From positions 178,243-242,242 of the forward strand of contig NZ_LNQC01000071.1 in the NCBI RefSeq assembly GCF_001651855.1: DNA of 64,000 bases. The letters run 5' to 3'. The notes beneath the pieces were generated by a model. The model did no database searches. It was not told where the DNA came from and worked only from the letters and a program-made list of their open reading frames with translations. Position 1 is the stretch's first letter; each line of letters opens with the position of its first letter. The position numbers were made by a program, and so were the translations under genes. The stretch is from Sinorhizobium americanum. GTDB lineage: Bacteria > Pseudomonadota > Alphaproteobacteria > Rhizobiales > Rhizobiaceae. Below, piece after piece: positions 25,069 to 33,833 of the stretch.

Positions 25069-26001
25069 ATGAAGACGGGTGTTTCGATCCTCGGAATATT
25101 CGTGGCGGACACGGCTTACCTGGCGTCGCGCATGCCGCGGCTTGGCGAAACGATCACCGGCAGCGGTTTTTCCGTCGGTCCGGGCGGCAAGGGCTCGAAC
25201 CAGGCGGTGGCGGCGGCGCGGGCCGGCAGTCAGGTGTCGTTCATTTCCAGGCTCGGGCGCGACACCTTCGGCGAGATGGCGCTGAAGACCTATTTGCAAG
25301 AGGGCGTGACGCCGAAGATCGTGCAGATGGACGATTTGCCGACCGGGGCCGCCTTCATCTATGTCAATGACGAGAACGGCGAGAACGCTATCATCGTCTA
25401 TCCCGGCGCAGCCGGCTCGATCGACATCGAAGATGTGGAGGCCGCGCGCGAAACGATCGAGAATTCGCGGGTCTTCGTCACCCAGTTGGAACAGCCGGCG
25501 GCAGCCGCAGAAAGAGCGCTCAAAATCGCTCATGCGGCGGGCGTCACGACTGTGTTCAACCCGGCGCCCGCCGAGCCCTTTCCGGAAAGCATCTATCCGC
25601 TCTGCGACTACATCGTCCCCAACGAAACGGAAGCGGCGGCACTTGTCGGCTTTGCGCTGCCGACCCCTGACGATGCCCGCCGCGCCGGTGATGTCCTGCT
25701 GAAGAAGGGGGCGAAAACGGCGCTGATCACGCTCGGCGAGCGTGGCGTGCTCTACCATACCGACGGTCAGTCGGTGCTCGTGCCGGCGGTCGCCAGCGGT
25801 CCGGTGATCGACACCACCGGTGCAGGGGACGCATTCGTCGGCGGCTTTTGTGCCGCCCTGGCACGCGGGGTCTCGCCGGTCGAGGCGGTGCGGTTTGGCT
25901 GCGCGACGGCCGGCATTGCGGTGACGCGCCGTGGAACGGCCCCGGCGATGCCGATGCTCGCGGAAATCGAGGCGTTGCTGGCGGAGGGAGCGGCGGCATG
26001 A
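25069..26001 (+). CDS. Ribokinase (PfkB) family sugar kinase, probably deoxyribokinase
   Basis: A 310-residue PfkB-type kinase. It shows the sugar-binding motif GPGGKGSNQAVAAARAG near the N-terminus, a TGAAFIYV strand, the nucleotide-site segment TLGERGVLYH and the anion hole/catalytic motif DTTGAGDAFVGG, with base Asp at about residue 254. Length and motifs match ribokinase. Within a cluster holding DeoC, phosphorylation of 2-deoxyribose is the most economical role, though ribokinase activity cannot be excluded. A GGAGG site lies upstream of ATG 25069. It overlaps the first permease gene by 4 bp. Confidence 0.87.
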   Translation: MKTGVSILGIFVADTAYLASRMPRLGETITGSGFSVGPGGKGSNQAVAAARAGSQVSFISRLGRDTFGEMALKTYLQEGVTPKIVQMDDLPTGAAFIYVNDENGENAIIVYPGAAGSIDIEDVEAARETIENSRVFVTQLEQPAAAAERALKIAHAAGVTTVFNPAPAEPFPESIYPLCDYIVPNETEAAALVGFALPTPDDARRAGDVLLKKGAKTALITLGERGVLYHTDGQSVLVPAVASGPVIDTTGAGDAFVGGFCAALARGVSPVEAVRFGCATAGIAVTRRGTAPAMPMLAEIEALLAEGAAA

Positions 26002-26873
26002 CGCGCAACGACCCGATCAAGCATTTCTTCATCTGGCCGGCACTGATCATCGTTCTGTTGATCTCGATCTTTCCGCTCGTCTATTCGCTGACGACGAGTT
26101 TCATGAGCATGCGGTTGGTACCACCGATGCCCGCCCGTTTCGTCGGCTTCGGCAATTATGCCGACCTGCTTTCCAACCCGCGCTTCTGGCATGTTGCCGG
26201 CACGACGACGCTGATCGCCTTCCTTTCCGTCGGGCTGCAATATTTGATTGGCCTTTCCGTGGCGCTGGCGCTGAATTCCCGCGTGCCAGGCGAAGGGATA
26301 TTCCGCGTCGGCTTCCTGTTGCCGATGCTCGTTGCCCCGGTCGCCGTGGCGCTCGTCGCGCGCCAGATCCTCAACCCGACGATGGGGCCGCTGAATGAGT
26401 TGATGACGCTCTTCGGCTTTCCGAATCTTCCCTTTCTGACCCGCACGAGCTGGGCGCTCGGTTCGATCATCGTGGTCGAGGTCTGGCAATGGACGCCTTT
26501 CGTCATCCTGATGCTGCTGGCCGGGCTGCAAACCTTGCCGGACGACGTCTATGAGGCCGCGGCGCTCGAGAACGCTACGCCCTGGCAGCAGTTCCGCGAC
26601 ATCACCTTTCCGATGCTGCTGCCGATCTCGACAGCCGTCGTCTTCATTCGTCTCATCGAGAGCTACAAGATCATGGACACGGTGTTCGTGATGACCGGCG
26701 GCGGACCGGGCGTTTCTACCGAGACACTGACGCTCTTCGCCTATCAGGAGGGATTCAAGAAGTTCAATCTCGGCTACACGTCGGCTCTGTCATTCCTCTT
26801 TCTGATCTTCATCACTGTGATCGGCCTCGTCTATCTGGCTGTGCTGAAGCCCTATCTGGAGAAGCACAAATGA
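25998..26873 (+). CDS. ABC sugar importer permease, MalF type
   Basis: A 291-residue inner-membrane permease with six predicted helices (the first in IWPALIIVLLISIFPLVYSL). The EAA coupling loop is at about residues 190-215 (DVYEAAALENATPWQQFRDI, then TFPMLLP). ATG 25998 overlaps the kinase stop (ATGA), which removes the longer upstream extension. It is coupled to the second permease by another 4-bp overlap. With the binding protein at 27947 and the ATPase at 29526 it forms a complete importer for the operon's sugar. Confidence 0.9.
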   Translation: MTRNDPIKHFFIWPALIIVLLISIFPLVYSLTTSFMSMRLVPPMPARFVGFGNYADLLSNPRFWHVAGTTTLIAFLSVGLQYLIGLSVALALNSRVPGEGIFRVGFLLPMLVAPVAVALVARQILNPTMGPLNELMTLFGFPNLPFLTRTSWALGSIIVVEVWQWTPFVILMLLAGLQTLPDDVYEAAALENATPWQQFRDITFPMLLPISTAVVFIRLIESYKIMDTVFVMTGGGPGVSTETLTLFAYQEGFKKFNLGYTSALSFLFLIFITVIGLVYLAVLKPYLEKHK

Positions 26874-27898
26874 GCGTACGCACGCTTCAGGGAAAGCGGC
26901 GTTGGGTGGCGCTCGGCGGCTGCCTGCTTTGGCTCGCTTTCACCTTGTTCCCGCTCTATTGGGTGGCGATCACGTCGTTCAAGACTCCGATTGCCGTCGT
27001 TGGCGGGCCGACCTATCTGCCGTTCGTCGATTTCGAGCCGGTGCTGACGGCCTGGAACGAACTGCTCTCCGGCGAGCGCGGCGCCTTTTACAACACCTTC
27101 ATCGCCTCGCTGATCGTCAGCCTCTCGGCTGCGGTGCTTGCAACCTTCATCGGCGCCATGGCGGCTTACGCTCTCGTTCGCTTCACCTTTCGATTTCGGC
27201 TGCTGTCCGCCCTGATCTTCGTGGTGGTCGCCTTCGGTGGCTTCCTGCTCGGGCGGAACGTGCTCGGCTATGGCCAAGGGATTTCGCTCATCTATTCCTT
27301 CTTCGCCGCGCTCGCGCTCGCGGTGATCTCCAGCCGCTTTCGCCTGCCGGGGCCGGAGCTTGGCAACAATGACATCGTTTTCTGGTTCGTCAGCCAGCGC
27401 ATGTTTCCGCCGATCGTCGCCGCCTTTGCGCTCTATCTCATGTATACGGAAGTCGGAAAGCTCGGCTTCAAGCTCGTCGACAGCTATGTCGGGCTGACCT
27501 TCGCCTATATCGCTTTCTCGCTGCCGATCGTCATCTGGCTGATGCGGGATTTCTTCGAAGCCCTTCCGGTCGAGGTGGAAGAGGCGGCCATGGTCGACAA
27601 CGTGCCGTCGTGGCGCATTTTCTTCGGCATTGTCTTGCCGATGTCGAAACCGGGTCTCATCGCGACCTTCATGATCACGCTTGCCTTCGTCTGGAACGAG
27701 TTCCTCTTCGCGCTCTTCCTGACGAGTTCGAAATGGCAGACGCTGCCGATCCTGGTCGCTGGACAAAACAGCCAGCGGGGCGACGAATGGTGGTCTATCT
27801 CCGCTGCAGCACTCGTGGCGATCATCCCGATGATGATTATGGCAGGGATCTTGAGCAGGCTCATGCGGTCGGGCCTGCTTGTGGGAGCGATCAAGTGA
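26870..27898 (+). CDS. ABC sugar importer permease, MalG type (enlarged)
   Basis: The second permease of the pair, 342 residues, about 50-60 longer than common MalG-type subunits. The extra length is central (about residues 110-180): additional hydrophobic segments FVVVAFGGFLLG and IYSFFAALALAVISS plus a polar loop before the conserved FVSQRMFPPIV. The EAA loop VEVEEAAMVDNVPSWRIFF is intact, so it should couple to the ATPase. It overlaps the first permease by 4 bp. Whether the insert adds helices or an external loop needs topology prediction. Confidence 0.88.
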   Translation: MSVRTLQGKRRWVALGGCLLWLAFTLFPLYWVAITSFKTPIAVVGGPTYLPFVDFEPVLTAWNELLSGERGAFYNTFIASLIVSLSAAVLATFIGAMAAYALVRFTFRFRLLSALIFVVVAFGGFLLGRNVLGYGQGISLIYSFFAALALAVISSRFRLPGPELGNNDIVFWFVSQRMFPPIVAAFALYLMYTEVGKLGFKLVDSYVGLTFAYIAFSLPIVIWLMRDFFEALPVEVEEAAMVDNVPSWRIFFGIVLPMSKPGLIATFMITLAFVWNEFLFALFLTSSKWQTLPILVAGQNSQRGDEWWSISAAALVAIIPMMIMAGILSRLMRSGLLVGAIK

Positions 27899-27946
27899 CC
27901 GCACGCGTTCTCTAGCTTCGCAAGCTTCACTCAGAGGGAGGAAAAA

Positions 27947-29401
27947 ATGAGGAAACTTCTGCTCGCATCTTCCGCCGCCGGCCTACTTGCCGCGGCGGCC
28001 AACGGAACGGCTTTCGCCTGCGACCCGGACTTCAGCGGGGTGGAACTGACCGCCACGACCCAGACCGGTCCCTACATCGCTTCGGCCCTTCAGATTGCCG
28101 CCAAGGGCTGGGAAGAGAAAACCTGTGGCAAGGTGAAGGTCGTCGAGTTTCCCTGGTCCGAACTTTATCCGAAGATCGTGACCTCGCTGACCTCCGGCGA
28201 GGATGCCTTCGACGTCATCGCCTTTGCGCCGGCATGGGCGCCGGATTTCACCGACTTCCTCGCCGAAATGCCGGCCGACATGCGGCAGGGTGCCGCCTGG
28301 GAAGATATCGCGCCGGTCTATCGCGAACAGTTGATGGTCTGGAACGGCAAGGTCCTGTCGCAGACCATGGACGGCGACGCCCACACCTATACCTATCGCA
28401 TCGATCTCTTCGAAAATCCCGACAACCAGAAGGCGTTCAAGGAGAAATACGGCTACGACCTGGCGCCGGCCAAGACCTGGAAGGAGTATCTCGACATTGC
28501 CGAGTTCTTCAATCAGCCGGCGAACAATCTCTGGGGCACCGCGGAAGCCTTCCGCCGCGGCGGCCAGCAGTTCTGGTTCCTCTTCAGCCATGTGGCTGGC
28601 TATACGAGCCATCCCGACAATCCGGGCGGCATGTTCTTCGATCCGGACACAATGGACGCGCAGGTCAACAATCCCGGCTGGGTCCGCGGCCTCGAGGAGT
28701 ATATCCGCGCCTCCAAGCTTGCGCCGCCGAACGCGCTCAACTTCTCCTTCGGTGAAGTGAACGCTGCCTTTGCCGGCGGACAGGTCGCTGAATCGATCGG
28801 CTGGGGTGACACGGGTGTTATCGCCGCCGACCCGAAGCAGTCGAAGGTGGCCGGCAAGGTGGGCTCGGCGCCGCTACCCGGCGTGGACGAGATCTATAAT
28901 TATAAGACGAAGAAGTGGGACAAGTTCGATCAAGTCGTGCAGACCTCCTTCATGGCCTTCGGCGGCTGGCAGGCAGCCGTCCCGAGCTCGTCCACGAAGC
29001 AGGAGGCCGCCTGGAACTATATCCAGTATCTGACGAGCCCCGAAGTCTCGGCGCAGGCTGCGATTACCGGCGGCACGGGGGTCAACCCGTATCGCCTCTC
29101 GCACACCACCAATCTCGAACTCTGGTCAAAGATTTTCTCGGATCGTGAGGCGAAGGAATATCTCGGCGCCCAGAAGGAAGCGGTCACCGCTAAGAATATC
29201 GCGCTCGACATGCGTCTCCCCGGTTACTTCTCCTATACGGAGGTGCTCGAGATCGAACTCTCAAAGGCCCTTGCCGGCGAAGTAACGCCGCAGCAGGCAC
29301 TCGATACGGTGGCCGAGCAATGGAACAAGCTGACGGACGAGTTCGGCCGCGACAAGCAGCTTGCTGCCTATCGCTCGTCGATGGGCCTGCCGCAAAAATA
29401 A
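27947..29401 (+). CDS. Extracellular sugar-binding protein of the deoxyribose-type ABC importer
   Basis: A 484-residue periplasmic binding protein of family 1. The signal peptide is [20 protein letters not shown] followed by TAFA, with cleavage before CDPD. Mature-domain features include [20 protein letters not shown], a cluster of aromatics ([20 protein letters not shown]) typical of sugar sites, and a C-terminal helix region. A GAGGGAGG site precedes the ATG. At 484 residues it is larger than usual (~420). A perfect hairpin directly follows the stop. Confidence 0.88.
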   Translation: MRKLLLASSAAGLLAAAANGTAFACDPDFSGVELTATTQTGPYIASALQIAAKGWEEKTCGKVKVVEFPWSELYPKIVTSLTSGEDAFDVIAFAPAWAPDFTDFLAEMPADMRQGAAWEDIAPVYREQLMVWNGKVLSQTMDGDAHTYTYRIDLFENPDNQKAFKEKYGYDLAPAKTWKEYLDIAEFFNQPANNLWGTAEAFRRGGQQFWFLFSHVAGYTSHPDNPGGMFFDPDTMDAQVNNPGWVRGLEEYIRASKLAPPNALNFSFGEVNAAFAGGQVAESIGWGDTGVIAADPKQSKVAGKVGSAPLPGVDEIYNYKTKKWDKFDQVVQTSFMAFGGWQAAVPSSSTKQEAAWNYIQYLTSPEVSAQAAITGGTGVNPYRLSHTTNLELWSKIFSDREAKEYLGAQKEAVTAKNIALDMRLPGYFSYTEVLEIELSKALAGEVTPQQALDTVAEQWNKLTDEFGRDKQLAAYRSSMGLPQK

Positions 29402-29409
29402 GGATCAAT

Positions 29410-29437
29410 GCCCGCTCCGGTGTTGTCCGGAGCGGGC
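29410..29437 (+). terminator. Hairpin between binding-protein and ATPase genes
   Basis: GCCCGCTCCGG and CCGGAGCGGGC form a perfect 11-bp stem around TGTTGT, 8 bp after the stop. There is no T-run. It could be an attenuator or an mRNA-stabilizing hairpin that raises the binding protein over the ATPase. Confidence 0.6.
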
Positions 29438-29525
29438 CTTGATACGGGGGCGTCGGGCAGTCGGCGCCCCTCTTTCGCAGTGCGTTCCCCGGCTTTGGGC
29501 ATGGGGTCTCGAGAAAGGCATTCGA

Positions 29526-30617
29526 ATGTCGCAGGTCCGCCTGGAACAAGTCACCAAATCCTTCGGCAGCGTTACGGTCATCCCGCCGCTCGATCTTTCG
29601 ATCGCCGACCGTGAGTTCGTCGTTCTCGTCGGCCCTTCCGGCTGCGGCAAGACGACGACGCTTCGAATGATCGCGGGGTTGGAGACCGCGTCTTCCGGCA
29701 CGATCCGGATCGGTAAACGCGATGTCACAGACATCAGGCCCGGTTTGCGCAACTGCTCGATGGTGTTCCAGAACTACGCCCTCTATCCGCACATGACGGT
29801 CGCCGAGAACATCGGCTACGGCATGAAGGTTCGCGGCACGTCGAAGAGCGACATCGAAAAATCCGTGGCGGAGGCCGCCCGTATTCTGAACCTCGGCGCC
29901 TATCTCAACCGCAAGCCAAGCGCGCTCTCCGGCGGCCAAAGGCAGCGCGTCGCAATCGGCCGGGCTATCGTGCGCCAGCCGGACGTTTTCCTCTTCGACG
30001 AGCCGCTGTCGAACCTCGACGCGAAACTCCGGATCGAAATGCGCACCGAGATCAAGCTTCTCCACCGGCGGCTGCAAACGACAGCCGTCTATGTGACACA
30101 CGACCAGGTCGAGGCAATGACCATGGCAGACCGCGTCGTGGTGATGAACCAGGGGCGCATCGAACAGGCTGCCGACCCGATCACGCTTTATGAAGCGCCG
30201 GCCAATCTCTTTGTTGCCGCCTTCATCGGTGCGCCGAGCATGAATTTCATCGACGGCATTGTCGAACGCGGCGAAGCGGGGCTCTCGTTCCGGGCGCCCG
30301 GCGAAGTCGCCTTTCCACTTCCGGAAAATCTGGCGGCGAAGCTTGGTTCCCATATCGACGAGGCGGTCGTGCTCGGCATCCGGCCCGAGCACACGATTGC
30401 AACCGCCGCGGATCTCCCGAAGATCAAGCTGCATGTGCGCGATATCGAGCCGCTCGGTCCCCACACGCTGGTGATTGGAAGGGTAGGGTCAGCCTCGTTC
30501 ACCGCCCAAGTGCACGCCGCGGCGCGCATCGCACCGGACGACTTGATCGAAGTGCCCATCGACATGGCGAAGGTTCATTTCTTCCTGAAGAATACGGGAG
30601 AAGCCGTCGGGCGGTGA
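29526..30617 (+). CDS. ABC sugar importer ATPase (MalK/UgpC type)
   Basis: A 363-residue ATP-binding subunit. It has Walker [10 protein letters not shown] (about residue 38), the Q-loop [11 protein letters not shown], the signature [15 protein letters not shown], Walker [13 protein letters not shown], the H-loop [11 protein letters not shown] and a C-terminal OB-fold (TOBE) domain from about 240. ATG 29526 is chosen because the conserved [14 protein letters not shown] start lies there. It closes the operon that begins with deoC, after the hairpin at 29410. Substrate specificity comes from the binding protein. Confidence 0.9.
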   Translation: MSQVRLEQVTKSFGSVTVIPPLDLSIADREFVVLVGPSGCGKTTTLRMIAGLETASSGTIRIGKRDVTDIRPGLRNCSMVFQNYALYPHMTVAENIGYGMKVRGTSKSDIEKSVAEAARILNLGAYLNRKPSALSGGQRQRVAIGRAIVRQPDVFLFDEPLSNLDAKLRIEMRTEIKLLHRRLQTTAVYVTHDQVEAMTMADRVVVMNQGRIEQAADPITLYEAPANLFVAAFIGAPSMNFIDGIVERGEAGLSFRAPGEVAFPLPENLAAKLGSHIDEAVVLGIRPEHTIATAADLPKIKLHVRDIEPLGPHTLVIGRVGSASFTAQVHAAARIAPDDLIEVPIDMAKVHFFLKNTGEAVGR

Positions 30618-30743
30618 AGGTGGTGTGCCCCGGCGCCAGCCGCGCAGCCAAGGGCATGATCCGGAAATCACTCCTGTCTCTCCATGGCCGAATCCCGAAA
30701 TAGCTGGGATATTGTCTTCGCAGCAGATGGATGAGGAAGCCCA

Positions 30744-31172
30744 ATGGCCGAACTCAGAGTGAAGACGAGGCAGACCGGCGCTACCGCGACCGTTGGGCGA
30801 ACGGGTTTCCCGCATGTGACCTCCGTCACCGGCGGTACGCTCGACATCGTCACCAGCCCATCGCAGGCCGGCTTCGGCCCTCTCGACCTTCTCTACGCCT
30901 CGCTTGCCAGCTGCCTGGTGCTCAGCGCGCGGATTGCCGCAAGCCGTTTCGGCGTGCTCGACAGAGTGGTGGAAATATCGGCCAAGGTGACCGGCGAGAA
31001 GGCGCAGGACGAACCGTCGCGCGTGGCGCGCTTCAGTACCGAATTCGTTATCAGAGGCGATTTCGACGATGCGGTGCGGCATGCAATCGCCGAAGCGGCG
31101 GAAGAGGAAATCTGCACGGTCAGCAATACGCTGCGCGGCAATCCGGAATTCGCTAGCCGCGTTTCCGGATAA
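30744..31172 (+). CDS. OsmC family protein
   Basis: A 142-residue OsmC/Ohr-fold protein. The two conserved cysteines are present, in LASCLVLSARI (helix) and EEEICTVSNTL, as in thiol peroxidases of this family. Ohr and OsmC detoxify organic hydroperoxides, but the sequence does not separate those classes here. It lies 126 bp after the importer ATPase and 21 bp before the DDAH gene, so it may share a transcript with the latter. No regulator is adjacent. Confidence 0.82.
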   Translation: MAELRVKTRQTGATATVGRTGFPHVTSVTGGTLDIVTSPSQAGFGPLDLLYASLASCLVLSARIAASRFGVLDRVVEISAKVTGEKAQDEPSRVARFSTEFVIRGDFDDAVRHAIAEAAEEEICTVSNTLRGNPEFASRVSG

Positions 31173-31193
31173 CATAGAGGGAACAGCTTCTCG

Positions 31194-31997
31194 ATGACAT
31201 CGCGTTCGGTCTATCATTTCAATTCGATCATTGCCCGGGAGCCGGCGCGCTCCGTTGTCGACGGCTTGCGTGCGCAGTATCGCGGCAGCCCGAGCTATGC
31301 GGGCGTCAAGGCCGAACACGACGCCTACTTGGCGGCGATGCGCGCGGCCGGTGTCGAGGCGACGGTCCTGCCGGCGCTCGAGGCCTTCCCGGATTCGATC
31401 TTCGTCGAAGACCCGGCGCTGGTCTTCACGGAGGGCGCGGTCGTTCTGCGCCCGGGTGCCGCCACGCGTGTCCGGGAAACCGAAGAGATCGCGCCGACGC
31501 TCCGCGACCTGTTCGATACGGTCCTCGATCTGCCGACGGGCTACGCGGATGGCGGCGACGTGCTTACGACGCAGGAAAGCGTGATGATCGGTCTTTCCGC
31601 CCGCACGGACCGGGCTGGGGCCGAGGCGTTGCAGGCGTGCTTGGACGAGCTTGGCCGCAAAAGCAAGATCGTCGAAACACCGGAGGGAGTCCTCCACTTC
31701 AAGACCGATTGCTCTCTGCTCGACGAAGAAACGGTGCTCTCCACCAATCGCCTGGCGCGCTCGGGCGTCTTTCAGAATTTCCGGCAGATGCTCATTCCCG
31801 AAGGCGAGGAGGCGGCCGCCAATGCACTTCGCGTCAACGAGGTGGTGATGGTCGGCGCCGATTTCCCGCGCACGATCGAGATGCTCGACAAAGCCGGCTA
31901 CAAGGTCGTTGCCTTGAAGACGACCGAAATCGGAAAGATCGACGCCGGGCTTTCCTGCATGTCGCTGCGGTGGTTCAGCCGCGGAAAAGGTGGATGA
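31194..31997 (+). CDS. Dimethylarginine dimethylaminohydrolase (DDAH) family enzyme
   Basis: A 267-residue enzyme of the guanidino-group modifying (amidinotransferase) superfamily. The DDAH pattern is present: substrate loop FPDSIFVEDPALVF, GYADGGDVL, the catalytic His in GVLHFKTDCS and the nucleophilic Cys in AGLSCMSLRW (Cys255). DDAH hydrolyses methylated arginines to citrulline and alkylamine. Length matches bacterial DDAH. A short purine-rich site (AGGGAA) precedes ATG 31194. It is possibly co-transcribed with the OsmC gene. Confidence 0.88.
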   Translation: MTSRSVYHFNSIIAREPARSVVDGLRAQYRGSPSYAGVKAEHDAYLAAMRAAGVEATVLPALEAFPDSIFVEDPALVFTEGAVVLRPGAATRVRETEEIAPTLRDLFDTVLDLPTGYADGGDVLTTQESVMIGLSARTDRAGAEALQACLDELGRKSKIVETPEGVLHFKTDCSLLDEETVLSTNRLARSGVFQNFRQMLIPEGEEAAANALRVNEVVMVGADFPRTIEMLDKAGYKVVALKTTEIGKIDAGLSCMSLRWFSRGKGG

Positions 31998-32154
31998 AGG
32001 CGTGCCGCTCGGGTCACGATCGTCGCGGGTAGGCCAGCCCTCTGAATTGTCCGTATGGGCGCGATCTGCTATCATTTTAGCGTTGGCTAATGCGGCTGAA
32101 CACAGCCGCACGCCGATAGCATGACAACCATGAACGCGATCCGGGAGAACGGCC

Positions 32155-32697
32155 ATGAAACGGCTTCTGACGGCTGCTGCCATTGTGGCGGCGAGCAGTT
32201 TGGTCGCAGGGCAGGGCGCAGCCGCCGACGACGCTGCGCTGATCAAGAGCGCTGAATCCGCAGCACCCGCGGCCGTCGCAAGCGGCGCTGCCGTCCACGC
32301 CATGGATGAGAAGGGCACCATGCGCACCCTGAGGGAGGGCACCAACGGCTTCTGGTGCATGCCGGACAACCCGGTCACGCCTGGCCCCGACCCGATGTGC
32401 GGCGATGCCAATGCGATGGAATGGGCGATGGCATGGATCGGCAAGAAGGAGCCGCCCAAGGGCAAGGTGGGCTTCATGTACATGCTGGCCGGCGGCACCG
32501 ATGCGAGCAATACCGATCCTTATGCGACGAAACCCGAAGAAGGCAACAACTGGGTGCAGACCGGCCCGCATGTCATGATCGTCAACGCGACGGACATGAT
32601 GCAAGGCTATTCGACGGACGCCAAGCCGGATACGTCCAAGCCTTATGTCATGTGGGCGGGCACTCCCTATGCCCACCTGATGATCCCGGTAAAATAG
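32155..32697 (+). CDS. Secreted protein of unknown function
   Basis: A 180-residue protein with a clear signal peptide (MKRLLTAAAIVAASSLVAGQ then GAAADD). The mature part has GTNGFWCMPDNP and DPMCGDANAMEWAMAW, two cysteines that could form a disulfide, repeated Met/Trp residues and a conserved-looking end (GPHVMIVNATDMMQGY, YVMWAGTPYAHLMIP). I do not recognise a characterized family. It is flanked by gaps of 157 and 349 bp, so it is probably a single-gene unit. A GGGAG site lies upstream. Confidence 0.75.
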   Translation: MKRLLTAAAIVAASSLVAGQGAAADDAALIKSAESAAPAAVASGAAVHAMDEKGTMRTLREGTNGFWCMPDNPVTPGPDPMCGDANAMEWAMAWIGKKEPPKGKVGFMYMLAGGTDASNTDPYATKPEEGNNWVQTGPHVMIVNATDMMQGYSTDAKPDTSKPYVMWAGTPYAHLMIPVK

Positions 32698-33046
32698 CGA
32701 TGGCGAGTACGCCGCGGGCGCGAACGAGCGCCCGCAAATGGCGGCTCTGACAGCCGGTGCTTGGGCTATTGTCGGTCAGGCGAATTGGCTGGCATTTGCA
32801 ACAGTCGACTTCCTCTGCACCGCCACCCCGCCACTGGTGCGGCGCGCTCGGCACGCCGCGATCCCTGCCAGCAGCATTGAAGAACACGTCCGGATTGAGC
32901 CGCGCCCGCGGAACAAGCAGGGCGATGGTCCGTTTATTTGCGGGCCCAAGGGCACCATGAACGCAGTTCGGTCGAGCGATAAGCCTCCGTGTCGGTGCAC
33001 ACGCGAGGCTTCGCTATGTTAAACGAATCCTGTTGCGGAGCCTCCT
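32698..33046. other. Intergenic stretch, nothing recognised
   Basis: About 350 bp with several short overlapping frames, none with a good start site or recognisable product. It must contain the promoter of the TauE gene, but no clear -35/-10 pair or dyad was found. Confidence 0.5.
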
Positions 33047-33823
33047 ATGGAAGACTTCCTACTGTTCGCGGCGGTCGGGTTTCTGGCTCAGGCGGTCGAT
33101 GGTGCTCTTGGAATGGCCTATGGCGTGATCTCCTCGACGGTGCTCCTCGCCTTCGGCGTGCCGCCGGCGCAAGCCTCGGCATCGGCCCATGCTGCGGAAC
33201 TCTTCACCACTGCCGCCTCCGGTTCGGCCCATCTTTATCACCGCAATATCGACTGGAAACTGTTCCGGCGGCTCGTGCCCTTCGGTGTCGGGGGCGGGAT
33301 TATCGGCGCCTTCGTCCTCACCTCGTTCGATGGCGACCAGGTTAAGCCATTCGTCACAGCCTATCTCGCCATTATAGGAAGCTGGCTGTTATATCGGTCG
33401 TTTCATCGTATTCCGACGAACCCGGTGAAAATGCGAATTGTCGCGCCGCTCGGCGCGACTGCCGGATTCCTCGATGCGGCAGGTGGCGGCGGCTGGGGTC
33501 CCGTTGCCACCACCGGGCTGCTCGGCGCCGGCGGACAACCGCGCTTCGTCATCGGCACCGTCAATGCGAGCGAATTCCTGATTGCGCTTTCGGTGTCGCT
33601 GAGCTTTCTCGCCATGATTGTCACCGGCCACTGGGAGGAAGCAGGCGATTTCCGCGACTATCTGGCATCGATTGGCGGGTTGATCGCCGGAGGCGTCTTG
33701 GCGGCACCGCTGGCCGGTTGGATGGTCAAGGCGCTGAAGGAGAAGACACTCCTGCGGCTCGTCGGAATTCTGATCACCCTTCTGGCCGGCTACCAGACCC
33801 TTGAGCTGACTGAAGTGCTGTGA
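33047..33823 (+). CDS. TauE/SafE family membrane transporter
   Basis: A 258-residue inner-membrane protein of the TauE/SafE (DUF81) family, linked to export of sulfite, sulfoacetate or similar anions. Two homologous halves are visible: the N-terminal one (GALGMAYGVISSTVLLAFGV, ASASAHAAELFTTAASG) and the C-terminal one (GGGGWGPVATTGLLGAG, VIGTVNASEFLIAL). Repeated G/S-rich helix starts are the family mark. It converges on the oxidoreductase gene with only 10 bp between stops. No sulfur gene is adjacent, so the substrate is open. Confidence 0.85.
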   Translation: MEDFLLFAAVGFLAQAVDGALGMAYGVISSTVLLAFGVPPAQASASAHAAELFTTAASGSAHLYHRNIDWKLFRRLVPFGVGGGIIGAFVLTSFDGDQVKPFVTAYLAIIGSWLLYRSFHRIPTNPVKMRIVAPLGATAGFLDAAGGGGWGPVATTGLLGAGGQPRFVIGTVNASEFLIALSVSLSFLAMIVTGHWEEAGDFRDYLASIGGLIAGGVLAAPLAGWMVKALKEKTLLRLVGILITLLAGYQTLELTEVL

Positions 33824-33833
33824 AGTCCGTGTA

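Noticed and set aside
30489..32510. Minus-strand frame across OsmC, DDAH and the secreted protein
   Set aside because: It spans three well-supported plus-strand genes and has low-complexity Arg/His-rich sequence.
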